A stretch of 64,000 bases of DNA, from NCBI GenBank assembly GCA_902602845.1, contig CACKSN010000002.1, positions 16,218 to 80,217 on the forward strand, written 5' to 3'. The notes beneath the pieces were generated by a model. The model saw only the letters and a program-made list of their open reading frames with translations, made no database searches and was not told where the DNA came from. Shown here one piece after another: positions 28,687 to 41,767 of this stretch. Source of the stretch: an uncultured Alphaproteobacteria bacterium. GTDB taxonomy: Bacteria > Pseudomonadota > Alphaproteobacteria > HIMB59 > GCA-002718135. Both the position numbers and the translations under genes were made by a program. How positions within the stretch are numbered: position 1 is the stretch's first letter; every line of letters begins with the position of its first letter.

Positions 28687-29438
28687 TTCAATAATATTTT
28701 TGAATATTTTTTTGATAATAAATTATATATTTTCATTGAAGACCTATACCAATTAAATTGTTTAATAAAAGAAATACTAACCACACCTTTACCAGAACCA
28801 ACTAAAAGTATTTCATTAAATTGACGTAAACTAGAAATATTAATATCTTTTCTATGAATTTTATAAGGCAGATTTTTTATTAAATATTCAAGAGTAATTC
28901 CATAATAATAGTAATTTTTTGGAATAAATAATTTATTACCATTTACAAAAATTACATTAGTCGTAGAGCCTTCTAAAATTTTATTTTTAACATAAAAAAG
29001 AATTTCTTCTTTTTGTAAATTAATTTCTTTTTGTAAAGAAATTATTTTTTTGTACTGTAAGTTTTTGAAGTTAGGTAAAGCCCGTTGGTATCTAAAAAAT
29101 TTTGCAGTAAAATACTTATGATCTTTGTTTCGTTTACGTAAAGATAATGAGATTATTTTTTTTGTGACTGCAATTCTTAATAGATGGTCATAATTTTTTA
29201 TTTTAGAATATTTATTTAAAAAATTAGTTAAAAAATTTTTTGAAATTTTAACATCAATACCAAAATATCTTGAATCTTTATTTAGTTTTATTAAATGCTG
29301 ATCAACTAAGATAAAATTTGGTTCTTTGCCAAATAGTCTAATAGTTGTAAAGATACCCTTATGTCCCCAAAGAGAATTGAACTTTAGTAATTTAAAATTC
29401 TTAGCGTGAAAGGATTTTTTTAATAAGATACTTTCCAT
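28683..29438 (-). CDS. pabC: aminotransferase class IV, probable 4-amino-4-deoxychorismate lyase
   Basis: EGSTTNVIFVNGNKLFIPKNYYYYGIT; position in folate/pABA operon. Confidence 0.75.
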   Translation of the reverse strand: MESILLKKSFHAKNFKLLKFNSLWGHKGIFTTIRLFGKEPNFILVDQHLIKLNKDSRYFGIDVKISKNFLTNFLNKYSKIKNYDHLLRIAVTKKIISLSLRKRNKDHKYFTAKFFRYQRALPNFKNLQYKKIISLQKEINLQKEEILFYVKNKILEGSTTNVIFVNGNKLFIPKNYYYYGITLEYLIKNLPYKIHRKDINISSLRQFNEILLVGSGKGVVSISFIKQFNWYRSSMKIYNLLSKKYSKILLK

Positions 29439-29958
29439 CTGGAGTTAAAAATGAATCTGGGTGAAACTGTAATCCATAGACTTTATTAATATCATCTTCA
29501 ACCGCCATTGCCACATTTGTTTTTACACAACGCATTGTAATTATCATTGATTGAGAAACAAACGGTTCAGCCATTTTTAAGGAATGATATCGACCCCCTA
29601 AGAAATTAAAATTTTTTTTAAAAATTGATTTATTGTTAATAACTTTAATATGGCTCTGATAACCATGAAGAATATTTTTTTGTTGAAGTATTTTAGCCCC
29701 TTCGCAAAAAACTATTTGTTGGAAACCTAAACATATTCCTAATATTTTTTTCTTTCCTTTATATTTATTATAAATCTTAGTTGTTAATGGATAATCTTTT
29801 GGTTCACCAGGGCCTGGTGAAAGTACGATGGTTGAAGATTTTTCTAGTTTAATTTGATCTATTTCAAAATAATTTGAAACAAATGTAGGCTCAATACTAT
29901 CTAGTAGATGAGCTAAATTGTATGTAAATGAGTCTTCGTGATCAATTAGGTAAATCAT
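29401..29958 (-). CDS. pabA: glutamine amidotransferase component (PabA/TrpG)
   Basis: DHEDSFTYNLAHLL, LSPGPGEPKDY, LGICLGFQQI, GLQFHPDSF. Confidence 0.88.
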   Translation of the reverse strand: MIYLIDHEDSFTYNLAHLLDSIEPTFVSNYFEIDQIKLEKSSTIVLSPGPGEPKDYPLTTKIYNKYKGKKKILGICLGFQQIVFCEGAKILQQKNILHGYQSHIKVINNKSIFKKNFNFLGGRYHSLKMAEPFVSQSMIITMRCVKTNVAMAVEDDINKVYGLQFHPDSFLTPDGKYLIKKILSR

Positions 29959-31163
29959 TAGTTGAATAAATCTAAAAGCGATTTAGCTTTAATGTAATTT
30001 TCATTATACTCTTTATTTGCCATACTTCCTAGAATCACACCACTAGCAACTGATAATTCAATATCATTTTTAAAATTAAGTAGCGTTCTAATCATTATAT
30101 TAAACCGCATATCGCCATTTGAATGTATAATACCAAAACTGCCTGTATAAATGTTTCTATCAAATTTTTCTTTTCTATTTAAAAGTTTGATAGTACTAAT
30201 TTTTGGACAGCCAATGACTGAGCCGCCCGGCATTAAAGAAGAGATTATATCATGGTTACTAATCTTATTTTTTATAACACCCTTGATTGTCGTTACATAA
30301 TGAAAAAGATCTCGATATTCCTCAACCTTTTTTAGTTTATCTATTTTTACTGATCCTGTTTTACAAATTTTAGACAGATCATTTCTTTCCATATCAACAA
30401 TCATATTATGTTCTTTGGTTTCTTTTTCATTGCTTCTAAAATAAGTGAGTGCTTCATTTTTATTTAACTGCCTTGTTTTTTTTAATGTTCCAGCAATAGG
30501 TTTAGTTCTAATTGTGTTACCTTTTTTCAATATGAGTGTCTCTGGTGAACAGCTTATTATATTATAGTCTTTTTCCCTAATAAGAAAACTTTCAGGCGAT
30601 TCATTCATCTTCATTAGCTTCCAGAAAAGATCAATAGAATTGATATTACCTTTTTTCGAATAAGTTTGAGCTATTTTAATTTGATACGTTTTTCCTTGTT
30701 TAATATTTTTAGAGAAATCATTAAATAGCTTAGAGTACTGTTGTAAAGATAAATTAAGATTAAACTTTTTATTTAACTTTAAATATTTTTTTGTATTGAT
30801 ACTTATATTTCTAAAATTGGGATTAATGCTTTTGATTATTATTTTTTTACCAATACTAATTTTAGTATGTGGTTTGTAAAATACACCACTATGAAAATTT
30901 TTTGATTTCTGTTTTGGAAACTTTATACCTATATTTTCACAAAGAAGTTTATAGCCAAAAAAACCTATGTAACAATTCAATTCTTCAATCTTAGATTTTT
31001 TTAATTTTGACTGGTTATTAAGAAAATCTTTTAAATTTTTTTTATTGATAATAATTCTTCTAGAAAAATCAGTATATATATCATAACCCTTATCTGTTTT
31101 GTAAATTATAAGAGGTTTATCTGATTGATATAGTCTATTTAGATATTCTTTATTGTTCAACAC
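29958..31163 (-). CDS. chorismate-binding enzyme, aminodeoxychorismate synthase component I / anthranilate synthase component I-like
   Basis: SCSPETLILKKGNTIRTKPIAGTLKKTR, NMIVDMERNDLSKI, MPGGSVIGCPKISTIKLL; overlaps pabA start. Confidence 0.8.
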   Translation of the reverse strand: MLNNKEYLNRLYQSDKPLIIYKTDKGYDIYTDFSRRIIINKKNLKDFLNNQSKLKKSKIEELNCYIGFFGYKLLCENIGIKFPKQKSKNFHSGVFYKPHTKISIGKKIIIKSINPNFRNISINTKKYLKLNKKFNLNLSLQQYSKLFNDFSKNIKQGKTYQIKIAQTYSKKGNINSIDLFWKLMKMNESPESFLIREKDYNIISCSPETLILKKGNTIRTKPIAGTLKKTRQLNKNEALTYFRSNEKETKEHNMIVDMERNDLSKICKTGSVKIDKLKKVEEYRDLFHYVTTIKGVIKNKISNHDIISSLMPGGSVIGCPKISTIKLLNRKEKFDRNIYTGSFGIIHSNGDMRFNIMIRTLLNFKNDIELSVASGVILGSMANKEYNENYIKAKSLLDLFN

Positions 31164-31191
31164 TTGATTCTATTATAATTAGGATACTTAT

Positions 31192-31614
31192 ATGAAAATT
31201 TTTCTTACTAAAATATTCTTTTTTTGCTTAACAGTCACATGGTCATTAAGTCTTTTTTCTCATGGAACTATCATTTTTCCAAATGTAGAACATGGTGATG
31301 GTTATATTGATGTTAAGATATATGACTCAAAAGATAGCTTTTTGGATGAAGAATTAGCTATTGAGAGAGTTAGAAAAAGAGTGCAAAAGGGTGAGGTTGT
31401 TGTTCCTTTAAGTAAAATACATGAAGGAAAAATAGCAATTGTTGCCTATCACGATGAAGATTCAGACGGCAAATTAAAGACTGGGTTATTCTGGAGACCA
31501 AAAGAAGGTTTTGCCTTTAGTAATAATTATCAACCAAAAGGTCCACCATCATTTGAAAAAGCCGCAATCATTTTAGTTCATGGCGAACCCGTGGTAATAG
31601 AACTTAATTATTAA
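31192..31614 (+). CDS. DUF2141-like secreted protein
   Basis: Signal peptide; GYIDVKIYDSKDSFLDEE, IAIVAYHDEDSDGKLKTGLFWRPKEGFAFSNN. Confidence 0.75.
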   Translation: MKIFLTKIFFFCLTVTWSLSLFSHGTIIFPNVEHGDGYIDVKIYDSKDSFLDEELAIERVRKRVQKGEVVVPLSKIHEGKIAIVAYHDEDSDGKLKTGLFWRPKEGFAFSNNYQPKGPPSFEKAAIILVHGEPVVIELNY

Positions 31615-31622
31615 AAATTATA

Positions 31623-33008
31623 TTGATGTCATTACAGTTACAAAACACATTGAGTGGTAAAAAAGAAATTTTTAAACCAGTTAATCCAGATCATGTAAGA
31701 ATATATGCTTGCGGTCCAACTGTTTACAATTTTGCACATATTGGTAATGCGCGTATGGCAGTTGTAAATGATTTATTAGTCCGTGTATTAAAAACACAAT
31801 ATAAACAGGTAACTTATGTATCTAATATTACTGACATTGATGACAAGATTATAGAAGCTTCTAAAGAAACAGGTGAAGACATTAGTGTTATCACAAATAA
31901 ATATACAGAGATTTATAATAATGACATGAGCGCACTTGGTGTCAATCTTCCTGATATTCAACCAAGGGCAACTGATCATATTAATGAAATGATCGAGTTG
32001 ATAAAAAAATTAATTAATGAAAATAAAGCTTATGAAAAAGAGGGTCATGTTTTATTTCATGTACCTAGTTTTGATAATTATGGTATTCTTTCAAAAAGAA
32101 ATAGAGATGAACAAATAGCTGGAAGCCGTGTTGAAGTAGCACCATTCAAAAAAGATCCAGCAGATTTTATTTTATGGAAACCATCTCCATCACCTTTACC
32201 TGGTTGGGATTCACCTTGGGGGTTTGGAAGACCAGGATGGCATTTAGAATGCTCAGTTATGTCAGAAAAATCATTAGGTCTTCCTTTTGATATCCATAGT
32301 GGTGGTATTGACTTAGTGTTTCCACATCATGAAAATGAAATAGCACAAACTTGTTCCATATCTGAAAATAAAGATCCTAAAGATTTTGCAACTTATTGGT
32401 TTCATAATGGATTTGTTAATGTTGAAGGAGAAAAAATGTCAAAGTCAATTGGCAATATTAGACTCGTTCATGATCTCAATAAAAAATACAAGGGAGAGGT
32501 TTTACGATTAACATTGTTATCAGCTCATTACAAACAGCCATTGAACTGGACAAAAGAAATCATTGAACAAAATAGCAAAATGATAGATCGACTTTATAGA
32601 GTTCTATTGGAGTTGTCAGAAGCTAAGATAGATTCTAACTTACCTTCTGATTCTATAATGGAATCATTTTTAGATGATTTGAATACACCTAAAGTCATTG
32701 CAAAACTTAATGAAGAGGCAAATGATGCTTCATCTGCATCTGATGAAAGAAAAAAAGAAATCAAAAAAAATCTTCTTTCTGCTGGTAAAATATTAGGTAT
32801 TCTTGAAGATGATCCAGAAAATTGGTTAGGCTATAATCAAAAAGATACTGGAAATACTGAAGAAATTGAAAGGTTGATAAATGAACGTAATGAAGCTAGA
32901 CGAAGTAAAAATTTTAATTTGGCAGATAGTATTAGGGACACATTAAAAGATAAAGGCATAGAAATAGAAGATACTGATAAAGGAACGATTTGGCGGAAAT
33001 CTAGATGA
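31623..33008 (+). CDS. cysS: cysteinyl-tRNA synthetase
   Basis: [45 protein letters not shown]. Confidence 0.95.
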   Translation: MMSLQLQNTLSGKKEIFKPVNPDHVRIYACGPTVYNFAHIGNARMAVVNDLLVRVLKTQYKQVTYVSNITDIDDKIIEASKETGEDISVITNKYTEIYNNDMSALGVNLPDIQPRATDHINEMIELIKKLINENKAYEKEGHVLFHVPSFDNYGILSKRNRDEQIAGSRVEVAPFKKDPADFILWKPSPSPLPGWDSPWGFGRPGWHLECSVMSEKSLGLPFDIHSGGIDLVFPHHENEIAQTCSISENKDPKDFATYWFHNGFVNVEGEKMSKSIGNIRLVHDLNKKYKGEVLRLTLLSAHYKQPLNWTKEIIEQNSKMIDRLYRVLLELSEAKIDSNLPSDSIMESFLDDLNTPKVIAKLNEEANDASSASDERKKEIKKNLLSAGKILGILEDDPENWLGYNQKDTGNTEEIERLINERNEARRSKNFNLADSIRDTLKDKGIEIEDTDKGTIWRKSR

Positions 33009-34930
33009 GTGAAAAGATAATAATTACATTTCCAGATGGAAATAAAAAGGAAGTTGATAAAGGTATCAATGGTCTAGAATTGGCATCGCAAATTTCTAAA
33101 TCTCTTGCCAAAGAATCAGTCGCTATAAAAATTAATAATGAGATAAAAGATATTAGTTTACCTATTAATGGTGATGCTGCTGTAGCGATTTTAAAAAGAG
33201 ATAGCGAGGAAGCACTTGAATTAATACGACATGATTGTGCTCATGTAATGGCAGAAGCTGTCCAGGAATTATTCCCTGGAACACAAGTTACAATTGGTCC
33301 AGCAATTGAAAATGGTTTCTATTATGATTTTGCAAGAGATGAACCTTTTACTGTTGCAGATCTTCCAAAAATTGAAAAGAAGATGCACGATATCATTCAA
33401 AGAAATAAAAATTTTATAAAAGAAGTATGGTCTAAAGAAGAATCGATAAAATATTTTAAAGACAGAGGTGAAGACTATAAAGTTGAATTAATTAATGATC
33501 TGCCTAATAATGAGGAAATCAGTATTTACAAACAAGGTGATTGGTTGGACTTGTGCCGAGGCCCTCATATGGTTTCAACAAAACAAATTGGCAAAGCATT
33601 TAAACTAATGAAAGTTGCTGGTGCTTACTGGCGAGGTGATTCATCTAATACAATGCTAACAAGAATTTATGGAACGGCCTGGGCAACAGAAAAAGATCTT
33701 GAGCAACACCTTTTACAAATTGAAGAAGCAGAAAAAAGAGATCACCGAAAACTAGGAAGAGAGATGGATTTATTTCATTTTCAGGAAGAGGCTCCTGGAG
33801 CAGTGTTTTGGCATCCTAAGGGTTGGACATTATTCCAATCATTAATAAATTATATGCGAGACAGACAAGACAAAGCAGGTTACGTAGAAACCAATACACC
33901 AGACATGATGGATAAGTCTCTATGGGAAACGTCTGGTCACTGGGACAAATTTAGTGACATGATGTTTAGAACTGAAGCAAAAGATGATAAAATTTATGCT
34001 ATTAAACCAATGAATTGCCCTGGTGCTGTAGAAATTTTTAAACAAGGGTTAAAAAGTTATAGAGACTTACCATTTCTTTTATCTGAATTTGGAAAAGTAC
34101 ATCGTTATGAACCATCGGGTGCTCTTCATGGATTAATGAGGGTACGAGCATTCACACAAGATGATGCTCATATATTTTGTACAGAAGATCAAATTACACA
34201 AGAAAGTAAAATAGTATGTGATTTGATACTCAGTATCTATAAGGACTTTGGTTTCGATAATGTTAGAATTAAATTTTCTGACCGTCCTGAAAAACGAGTA
34301 GGGGATGATGTTATTTGGGATAAAGCTGAGGCTGCATTAATGCAGGCCATGGAAGCAACAGGTCTAGAATACACACTCAACCCAGGAGAAGGTGCTTTTT
34401 ACGGACCAAAATTAGAGTTTGTTTTACGTGATGCAATTGGCAGAGACTGGCAATGTGGAACATTACAAGTAGATTTAAATTTACCTGGAAGATTGGGAGC
34501 TACTTATATTGGTGAAGATGGTAATAAAAAAATACCAGTCATGTTGCATCGAGCTTTATTTGGTTCCTTAGAGAGATTTACCGGCATTTTAATTGAACAT
34601 TATGCAGGCCATCTTCCGTTTTGGCTTTCACCATTGCAAGCAGTAGTTGCTACAATTACATCTGATACTGATGAGTATGCTTATGAGGTACAAAAAGCAT
34701 TAGTATCAAAAGGAATTAGATCCAAAATAGATACACGTAATGAAAAAATTGGTTATAAAATACGTGAACACAGTAATAGTAAAGTGCCAACGATTATCGC
34801 TGTTGGAAAAAAAGAGGCTCAAGATAAAACAGTATCTGTTAGAAGAATTGGATCTTCTGAAACAAAGACCTTTAAATTAGAAGAAATTGTTACTAGTTTA
34901 TCAAAAGAAGCAAAATCACCAATAGAATAA
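33005..34930 (+). CDS. thrS: threonyl-tRNA synthetase
   Basis: TGS domain, [71 protein letters not shown]. Confidence 0.96.
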   Translation: MSEKIIITFPDGNKKEVDKGINGLELASQISKSLAKESVAIKINNEIKDISLPINGDAAVAILKRDSEEALELIRHDCAHVMAEAVQELFPGTQVTIGPAIENGFYYDFARDEPFTVADLPKIEKKMHDIIQRNKNFIKEVWSKEESIKYFKDRGEDYKVELINDLPNNEEISIYKQGDWLDLCRGPHMVSTKQIGKAFKLMKVAGAYWRGDSSNTMLTRIYGTAWATEKDLEQHLLQIEEAEKRDHRKLGREMDLFHFQEEAPGAVFWHPKGWTLFQSLINYMRDRQDKAGYVETNTPDMMDKSLWETSGHWDKFSDMMFRTEAKDDKIYAIKPMNCPGAVEIFKQGLKSYRDLPFLLSEFGKVHRYEPSGALHGLMRVRAFTQDDAHIFCTEDQITQESKIVCDLILSIYKDFGFDNVRIKFSDRPEKRVGDDVIWDKAEAALMQAMEATGLEYTLNPGEGAFYGPKLEFVLRDAIGRDWQCGTLQVDLNLPGRLGATYIGEDGNKKIPVMLHRALFGSLERFTGILIEHYAGHLPFWLSPLQAVVATITSDTDEYAYEVQKALVSKGIRSKIDTRNEKIGYKIREHSNSKVPTIIAVGKKEAQDKTVSVRRIGSSETKTFKLEEIVTSLSKEAKSPIE

Positions 34931-34933
34931 AAA

Positions 34934-35935
34934 ATGAATAACATGCAAGGTAAGTTTCCAAGTACTAGACTTAGACGTAATAGAATGAAAGAATTTTCTC
35001 GTCGTTTAGTTTCTGAAAATACTCTTAGTGTTAATGATTTAATCCTGCCTCTATTTGTATGTGAGGGAAACAAGGTTGATGATCCTATCAATTCGATGCC
35101 TGGTGTTAGCAGATACTCTATTGATAAACTTTTAAGCAAAGTAGAAAAAGCTGTTAAACTAAAAATTCCTGCTATTGCAATTTTTCCTCAAATTGAAAGT
35201 GGTCTTAAAAATTCTGAGGGAAGTTTAGCTGTAGATGAAAACAATTTGGTGTGCAGATCGATTAAAAGTATAAAAAAAGATTTTCCAAATATTGGTATTG
35301 TATGTGATGTTGCGTTAGATCCTTTTACGGATCATGGACATGATGGTTTGGTTATAAATGACAAAATAGATAATGATAAAACCTTGGAGGTTTTGGAACG
35401 ACAAGCTCTAATTCAAGCAAATGCTGGTTGTGATGTAATCGCCCCGTCAGATATGATGGACGGTAGAGTTGGAAGAATAAGAAGTGCATTAGATTCAAAT
35501 AATTTAATAGATACCCTTATACTATCTTACGCTGCTAAATATGCTTCAGGTTTTTATGGTCCTTTTAGAGATGCTATAGGCTCTGGTTCTAATTTAGGTA
35601 AAGATGGTAAATTAACATATCAAATGGACCCATCAAATAGTGATGAAGCAATTAGAGAAGTTGGATTAGATATAAGTGAAGGAGCGGATTTGGTAATGGT
35701 TAAACCTGGTATGCCGTATCTTGATATTATTTCTAGGATAAAATCAGAATTTAAAATTCCAACCTTTGCCTATCAAGTATCTGGTGAATATTCCATGATA
35801 AAAGAGTCAATTAATAAAGGTTGGCTTAATGAAAAAGTTATAATGGAATCTCTTTTATCTTTTAAAAGAGCTGGAGCAAATGGTATACTAACCTACTTTG
35901 CATTAGAAGCTGCTGAAAAATTAAAAAATGAATAA
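34934..35935 (+). CDS. hemB: porphobilinogen synthase (delta-aminolevulinic acid dehydratase)
   Basis: [41 protein letters not shown]. Confidence 0.94.
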   Translation: MNNMQGKFPSTRLRRNRMKEFSRRLVSENTLSVNDLILPLFVCEGNKVDDPINSMPGVSRYSIDKLLSKVEKAVKLKIPAIAIFPQIESGLKNSEGSLAVDENNLVCRSIKSIKKDFPNIGIVCDVALDPFTDHGHDGLVINDKIDNDKTLEVLERQALIQANAGCDVIAPSDMMDGRVGRIRSALDSNNLIDTLILSYAAKYASGFYGPFRDAIGSGSNLGKDGKLTYQMDPSNSDEAIREVGLDISEGADLVMVKPGMPYLDIISRIKSEFKIPTFAYQVSGEYSMIKESINKGWLNEKVIMESLLSFKRAGANGILTYFALEAAEKLKNE

Positions 35936-36401
35936 CATTCAATTTGAAAAAAGAAAATCTATAGAACAAGTTGAGGAGTCAGATGAACTTGCTCCAAAAT
36001 TTGATTCAAATGGTCTAATACCTGTTGTAACAACAGATTTTTCGTCTGGTGAACTACTTATGCAAGGATATATGAATGAAGAGGCTTTTAAAAAAACCAT
36101 AAGTTTAGGCGAAGCAGTTTATTTTTCTAGAAGTAGAAATACACTTTGGCATAAGGGCAAAACAAGTGGATTAACTCAGAAGATAAAAGAAATAAGAATT
36201 GATGATGATCAAGATTGTGTATGGTTAAGAGTTGATGTCATAGGTGGAGCTAGCTGTCATGTGGGATATAGATCATGTTTTTATAGAAGTATTCCTTTAG
36301 ATAATTCTAGCTCTAAAGTTGTTCTTAAATTTGAAGAGAAAGAAAAAGTTTTTGATCCTGAAGAAGTATACAAGAGTGCCCCAAATCCGACTAAACTATA
36401 A
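35928..36401 (+). CDS. hisI: phosphoribosyl-AMP cyclohydrolase
   Basis: [58 protein letters not shown]. Confidence 0.93.
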   Translation: MNNIQFEKRKSIEQVEESDELAPKFDSNGLIPVVTTDFSSGELLMQGYMNEEAFKKTISLGEAVYFSRSRNTLWHKGKTSGLTQKIKEIRIDDDQDCVWLRVDVIGGASCHVGYRSCFYRSIPLDNSSSKVVLKFEEKEKVFDPEEVYKSAPNPTKL

Positions 36402-36991
36402 TGTCAGACAAATTAAAGTTTATTGAAACTAGCAAACTTCCAACAGATATTGGAGAGTTCACTGTACATGCCTTTACAGATGAAAACGAATCTAAAGATC
36501 ATTTAGCAATATGTATGGGTGACCTGCTTACCGATGAACCAGTTTTATCAAGAATTCATTCGCAATGTATTACAGGAGAATCTTTTTTTAGTATGAGGTG
36601 TGATTGTAGATTTCAACTAACTGAATCATTAAAACAAATTGCTCAAATTGGCAGAGGGGTGATTTTTTATCTTCAACAAGAAGGAAGAGGCATTGGTCTT
36701 TCAAATAAAATTAAAGCATATAGTTTACAAGACAAGGGGCTAGATACAGTTGAAGCTAATCATCAATTAGGCTTCAAAGATGATGAGAGAACATACGAAA
36801 ATATTGCTGGAATGGTAAAATATTTAGCAATCAAAAAATTAGATTTGATGACTAATAATCCAAAAAAAATAAAAGCGCTCGAAGATATGGGTATCAAAGT
36901 AAACCAAAGAATTCCTATTTTCTCAGATACAAATAAATATAATGAAAAATATATCTCAACTAAGAAAAGTAAACTTGGTCATTTAATCTAA
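36401..36991 (+). CDS. ribA: GTP cyclohydrolase II
   Basis: RIHSQCITGESFFSMRCDCRFQL, YLQQEGRGIGLSNKIKAYSLQDKGLDTVEANHQLGF. Confidence 0.93.
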   Translation: MSDKLKFIETSKLPTDIGEFTVHAFTDENESKDHLAICMGDLLTDEPVLSRIHSQCITGESFFSMRCDCRFQLTESLKQIAQIGRGVIFYLQQEGRGIGLSNKIKAYSLQDKGLDTVEANHQLGFKDDERTYENIAGMVKYLAIKKLDLMTNNPKKIKALEDMGIKVNQRIPIFSDTNKYNEKYISTKKSKLGHLI

Positions 36992-37396
36992 GTGGAAGCA
37001 GATAACTTAATAAAAAAACTCAAAATGATTAGTCACCCTGAAGGGGGGTATTATGTTGAAAAATTTAAAAACGATAATGTTAGTCAAATTTATTACTTAT
37101 TAAAAAAGAGTGAGAAATCTCATTGGCATCGATTGACAAAAAATGAAATATTACATTTTTATTCTGGAGATCCTCTAGAAGTTTTTACATCAAGTGATGG
37201 AATTGATTATGAAGTTTTTTCTTTAGGGTCAGATCATAATTATATTTATACTGTAACAGCAAACACATGGTTTGCGATGAAATCTTCTGGTTCTTTCAGT
37301 TTAATTGGGTGCACTGTCGCACCTGCTTTTGATTTTAATGATTTTGAACTCGCACCTGCGACGTGGCGACCTAAAAAATTCAAAATTGAGTTATAG
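36992..37396 (+). CDS. cupin, DUF985-like family
   Basis: HPEGGYYVEKF, SHWHRLTKNEILHFYSGDPLEV, GCTVAPAFDFNDFELA; GTG start. Confidence 0.82.
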   Translation: MEADNLIKKLKMISHPEGGYYVEKFKNDNVSQIYYLLKKSEKSHWHRLTKNEILHFYSGDPLEVFTSSDGIDYEVFSLGSDHNYIYTVTANTWFAMKSSGSFSLIGCTVAPAFDFNDFELAPATWRPKKFKIEL

Positions 37397-37456
37397 TTTT
37401 CACTTTTATTTAATTTAAATTCTTTATATATTAGACATAAATAACGGAGGTTCTAA

Positions 37457-39592
<2,136 letters not shown>

Positions 39593-39602
39593 TTCATTTT
39601 GA

Positions 39603-39634
39603 AAGAGTGGGTTTAGCCCACTCTTATTTTTTTA
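39603..39634 (+). terminator. rho-independent terminator of katG
   Basis: AAGAGTGGG-tttag-CCCACTCTT perfect 9-bp stem followed by ATTTTTTTAT, 11 bp after katG stop. Confidence 0.9.
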
Positions 39635-39644
39635 TTAGAATACT

Positions 39645-40088
39645 TTAGTAATTTTTTTCAATTTCTTCAATTAATTGTGCTGCAAATTTTTTTGTTGGTC
39701 CTCGATATTTAAGTTCTTTTATATTCTCTAAATTACTTTTATCGTTTCCAACAATTACAAAACCAACCATTTTCCCTGTTTTATGGGGTGAACAAATATA
39801 AGCGTATATCCCTGGAATTGTAAAAGTAAATTCAGCATCTTGACTTATTGCTGATTTAAAATCTCCTACTCCTTCAGGAACACCACCTTTCATAAATTCA
39901 ACATTATGACTCTTTTCAACAGACTTCCAAATAATTGTATCACCGACATCTATTGAAGCAATTAATGGTTCATATCTTTGATTCTTTTTTTCTCCATTAA
40001 AGTTGGTCCACATTTCTACCTCAACTGTTTTTGCAAAAACATTAGTTGTAAAAAAAGAAATTAAAAATAAAATAAAATATAATCTCAT
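39645..40088 (-). CDS. pseudoazurin-like cupredoxin
   Basis: Signal peptide; DVGDTIIWKSVEKSHNVEFMKGGVPEG, CSPHKTGKMVGFVIVG type-1 copper ligands H-C-H-M. Confidence 0.85.
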   Translation of the reverse strand: MRLYFILFLISFFTTNVFAKTVEVEMWTNFNGEKKNQRYEPLIASIDVGDTIIWKSVEKSHNVEFMKGGVPEGVGDFKSAISQDAEFTFTIPGIYAYICSPHKTGKMVGFVIVGNDKSNLENIKELKYRGPTKKFAAQLIEEIEKNY

Positions 40089-40092
40089 TTTA

Positions 40093-40413
40093 TTATTTTG
40101 GCATATTTGTAGCACCAGTTTCTAAAGAAACAATTTTACCATTTTCAATTTTAAAAACAGACATTACTGCCTGAGTATTGCCATCATTAAAAGTAACGAA
40201 TGAATGATGAACAGCTATTTCGTCATTCTCATATACAATTCTATCTTTATCAGAATTTATATCATCAGACATAGCCCAACCAACAACATCAGATTTTGAT
40301 AAAACATTTCCAGATGAATGCATTGTAAATTTAAAGTCATCGTGCAAGATGTCATTCATTTCAGCTTCATTTTTGTCTTTCATGGCTTTTTGGTATCTTT
40401 CCATTAAACTCAT
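40093..40413 (-). CDS. SnoaL/NTF2-like small protein
   Basis: MSLMERYQKAMKDKNEAEMNDILHDDFKFTMHSSG; NTF2-like pattern. Confidence 0.6.
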   Translation of the reverse strand: MSLMERYQKAMKDKNEAEMNDILHDDFKFTMHSSGNVLSKSDVVGWAMSDDINSDKDRIVYENDEIAVHHSFVTFNDGNTQAVMSVFKIENGKIVSLETGATNMPK

Positions 40414-40431
40414 ATCTTTTTCCTTTCTTAA

Positions 40432-40725
40432 CTAACCTGAAAAGTTAGTGACCGCTTCAGAAGTCATTGGTGTCATTACTGTAGTTTCCACCATAGCACC
40501 AGCGTCAATTCTTCTTTGTGTTAATTCTTCATCATTTTTGAAACCCATCATACCCTCAGGTGTAGCAAAATCTATAATGACAGTTAACTTGTTATCGTTA
40601 TCTTTTTCAGTTGCTGCAAATATACACGTCATACCATGTTCTTTGAGTTTATGGCCATTGGCTAGAAGCATTTCTTTCCAAGGCCCAAAACCATTTTTTA
40701 AATCTTGCGTTAATTTAACTAACAT
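40432..40725 (-). CDS. conserved small protein, DUF3764-like
   Basis: MLVKLTQDLKNGFGPWKEMLLANGHKLKEHGMTCIFAATEKDNDNKL...; AGGAG RBS supports internal ATG. Confidence 0.5.
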   Translation of the reverse strand: MLVKLTQDLKNGFGPWKEMLLANGHKLKEHGMTCIFAATEKDNDNKLTVIIDFATPEGMMGFKNDEELTQRRIDAGAMVETTVMTPMTSEAVTNFSG

Positions 40726-40795
40726 ACTAGCTCCTTTTTTTATTTCTATATATATAATGTTAAAAAGTTTAAAAATTATTAAAATGAAACAATAA

Positions 40796-41767
40796 TTATC
40801 TTTCTTTAATATAGGGCTGTCCAATTGCATTAGGCGCAATTGCTTTTCCTACAAAACCAGCAAGTAGTACGACTGTTAATACATATGGTATTGCTTGTAT
40901 TAACTGTACTGGTATTTCACCTATCGCTGGTAATTCTACTCCTTGAAGTCGTATTTGAAGAGCATCAGTAAATCCAAATAGTAAACAAGCAATTAAAGCA
41001 GTTTTAGGGTGCCACTTGCCAAATATCATAGCTGCTAAAGCTAAATATCCCCTTCCAGCTGACATCTCTCTAAAGAAATTTGCATTAACTGCTGTTGATA
41101 GATGTGCGCCTGCAAAAGCAATTAAAACTCCGTTGATTGCTAGCGCTTTATATCTCATCGCAAAAACATTGATACCAGCAGTATCAACAGCACTTGGGTT
41201 TTCTCCCACTGCTCTTAGTCTTAATCCAAAGCTGGTTTTAAAAACAACCCAAAAAACTAGTGGAACTGAAAGATAGGCTAAGTAAACAAAAATGTAATGT
41301 CCACTTAGTATATCGCTATAAATTGTACCCACTATTGGAACATCTTTTAAACTCTCTGCAAACGGAAGGTTAACTTCTAAAAATCGTTGATCCTCATTAA
41401 GAGTTGGTGTCAGACCTGCTTGACCAAACCAGGCAGCTGCGAGAGCTGTGGTCAAACCAATTATTAAAATATTAATAGCAACGCATGATACAACTTGATC
41501 ACCCTTATAAGTAACAGATGCAAAACCATGTAACATCGATAGACTAACACAAGCAATGATAGCCAGCAAAAGACCAAGCCATGGATTTCCTAAAAAATAA
41601 GAACCAACTGCTGCTACAAAAGCTGCCATTAGCATTTTTCCCTCCAAGCTAAAATCAATGACACCTGATCTTTCAGCAAAAATACCTGCCATAGCTGCAA
41701 AAACTAATGGTGTTGATATTCTTAAAGTAGAATTTATTAAGGATGCAATATCAGATAAAAATTCCAT
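40796..41767 (-). CDS. ABC transporter permease, BMP/nucleoside-type (NupQ/YufQ-like)
   Basis: LRISTPLVFAAMAGIFAERSGVIDFSLEGKMLM typical of this permease family; operon context. Confidence 0.88.
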   Translation of the reverse strand: MEFLSDIASLINSTLRISTPLVFAAMAGIFAERSGVIDFSLEGKMLMAAFVAAVGSYFLGNPWLGLLLAIIACVSLSMLHGFASVTYKGDQVVSCVAINILIIGLTTALAAAWFGQAGLTPTLNEDQRFLEVNLPFAESLKDVPIVGTIYSDILSGHYIFVYLAYLSVPLVFWVVFKTSFGLRLRAVGENPSAVDTAGINVFAMRYKALAINGVLIAFAGAHLSTAVNANFFREMSAGRGYLALAAMIFGKWHPKTALIACLLFGFTDALQIRLQGVELPAIGEIPVQLIQAIPYVLTVVLLAGFVGKAIAPNAIGQPYIKER

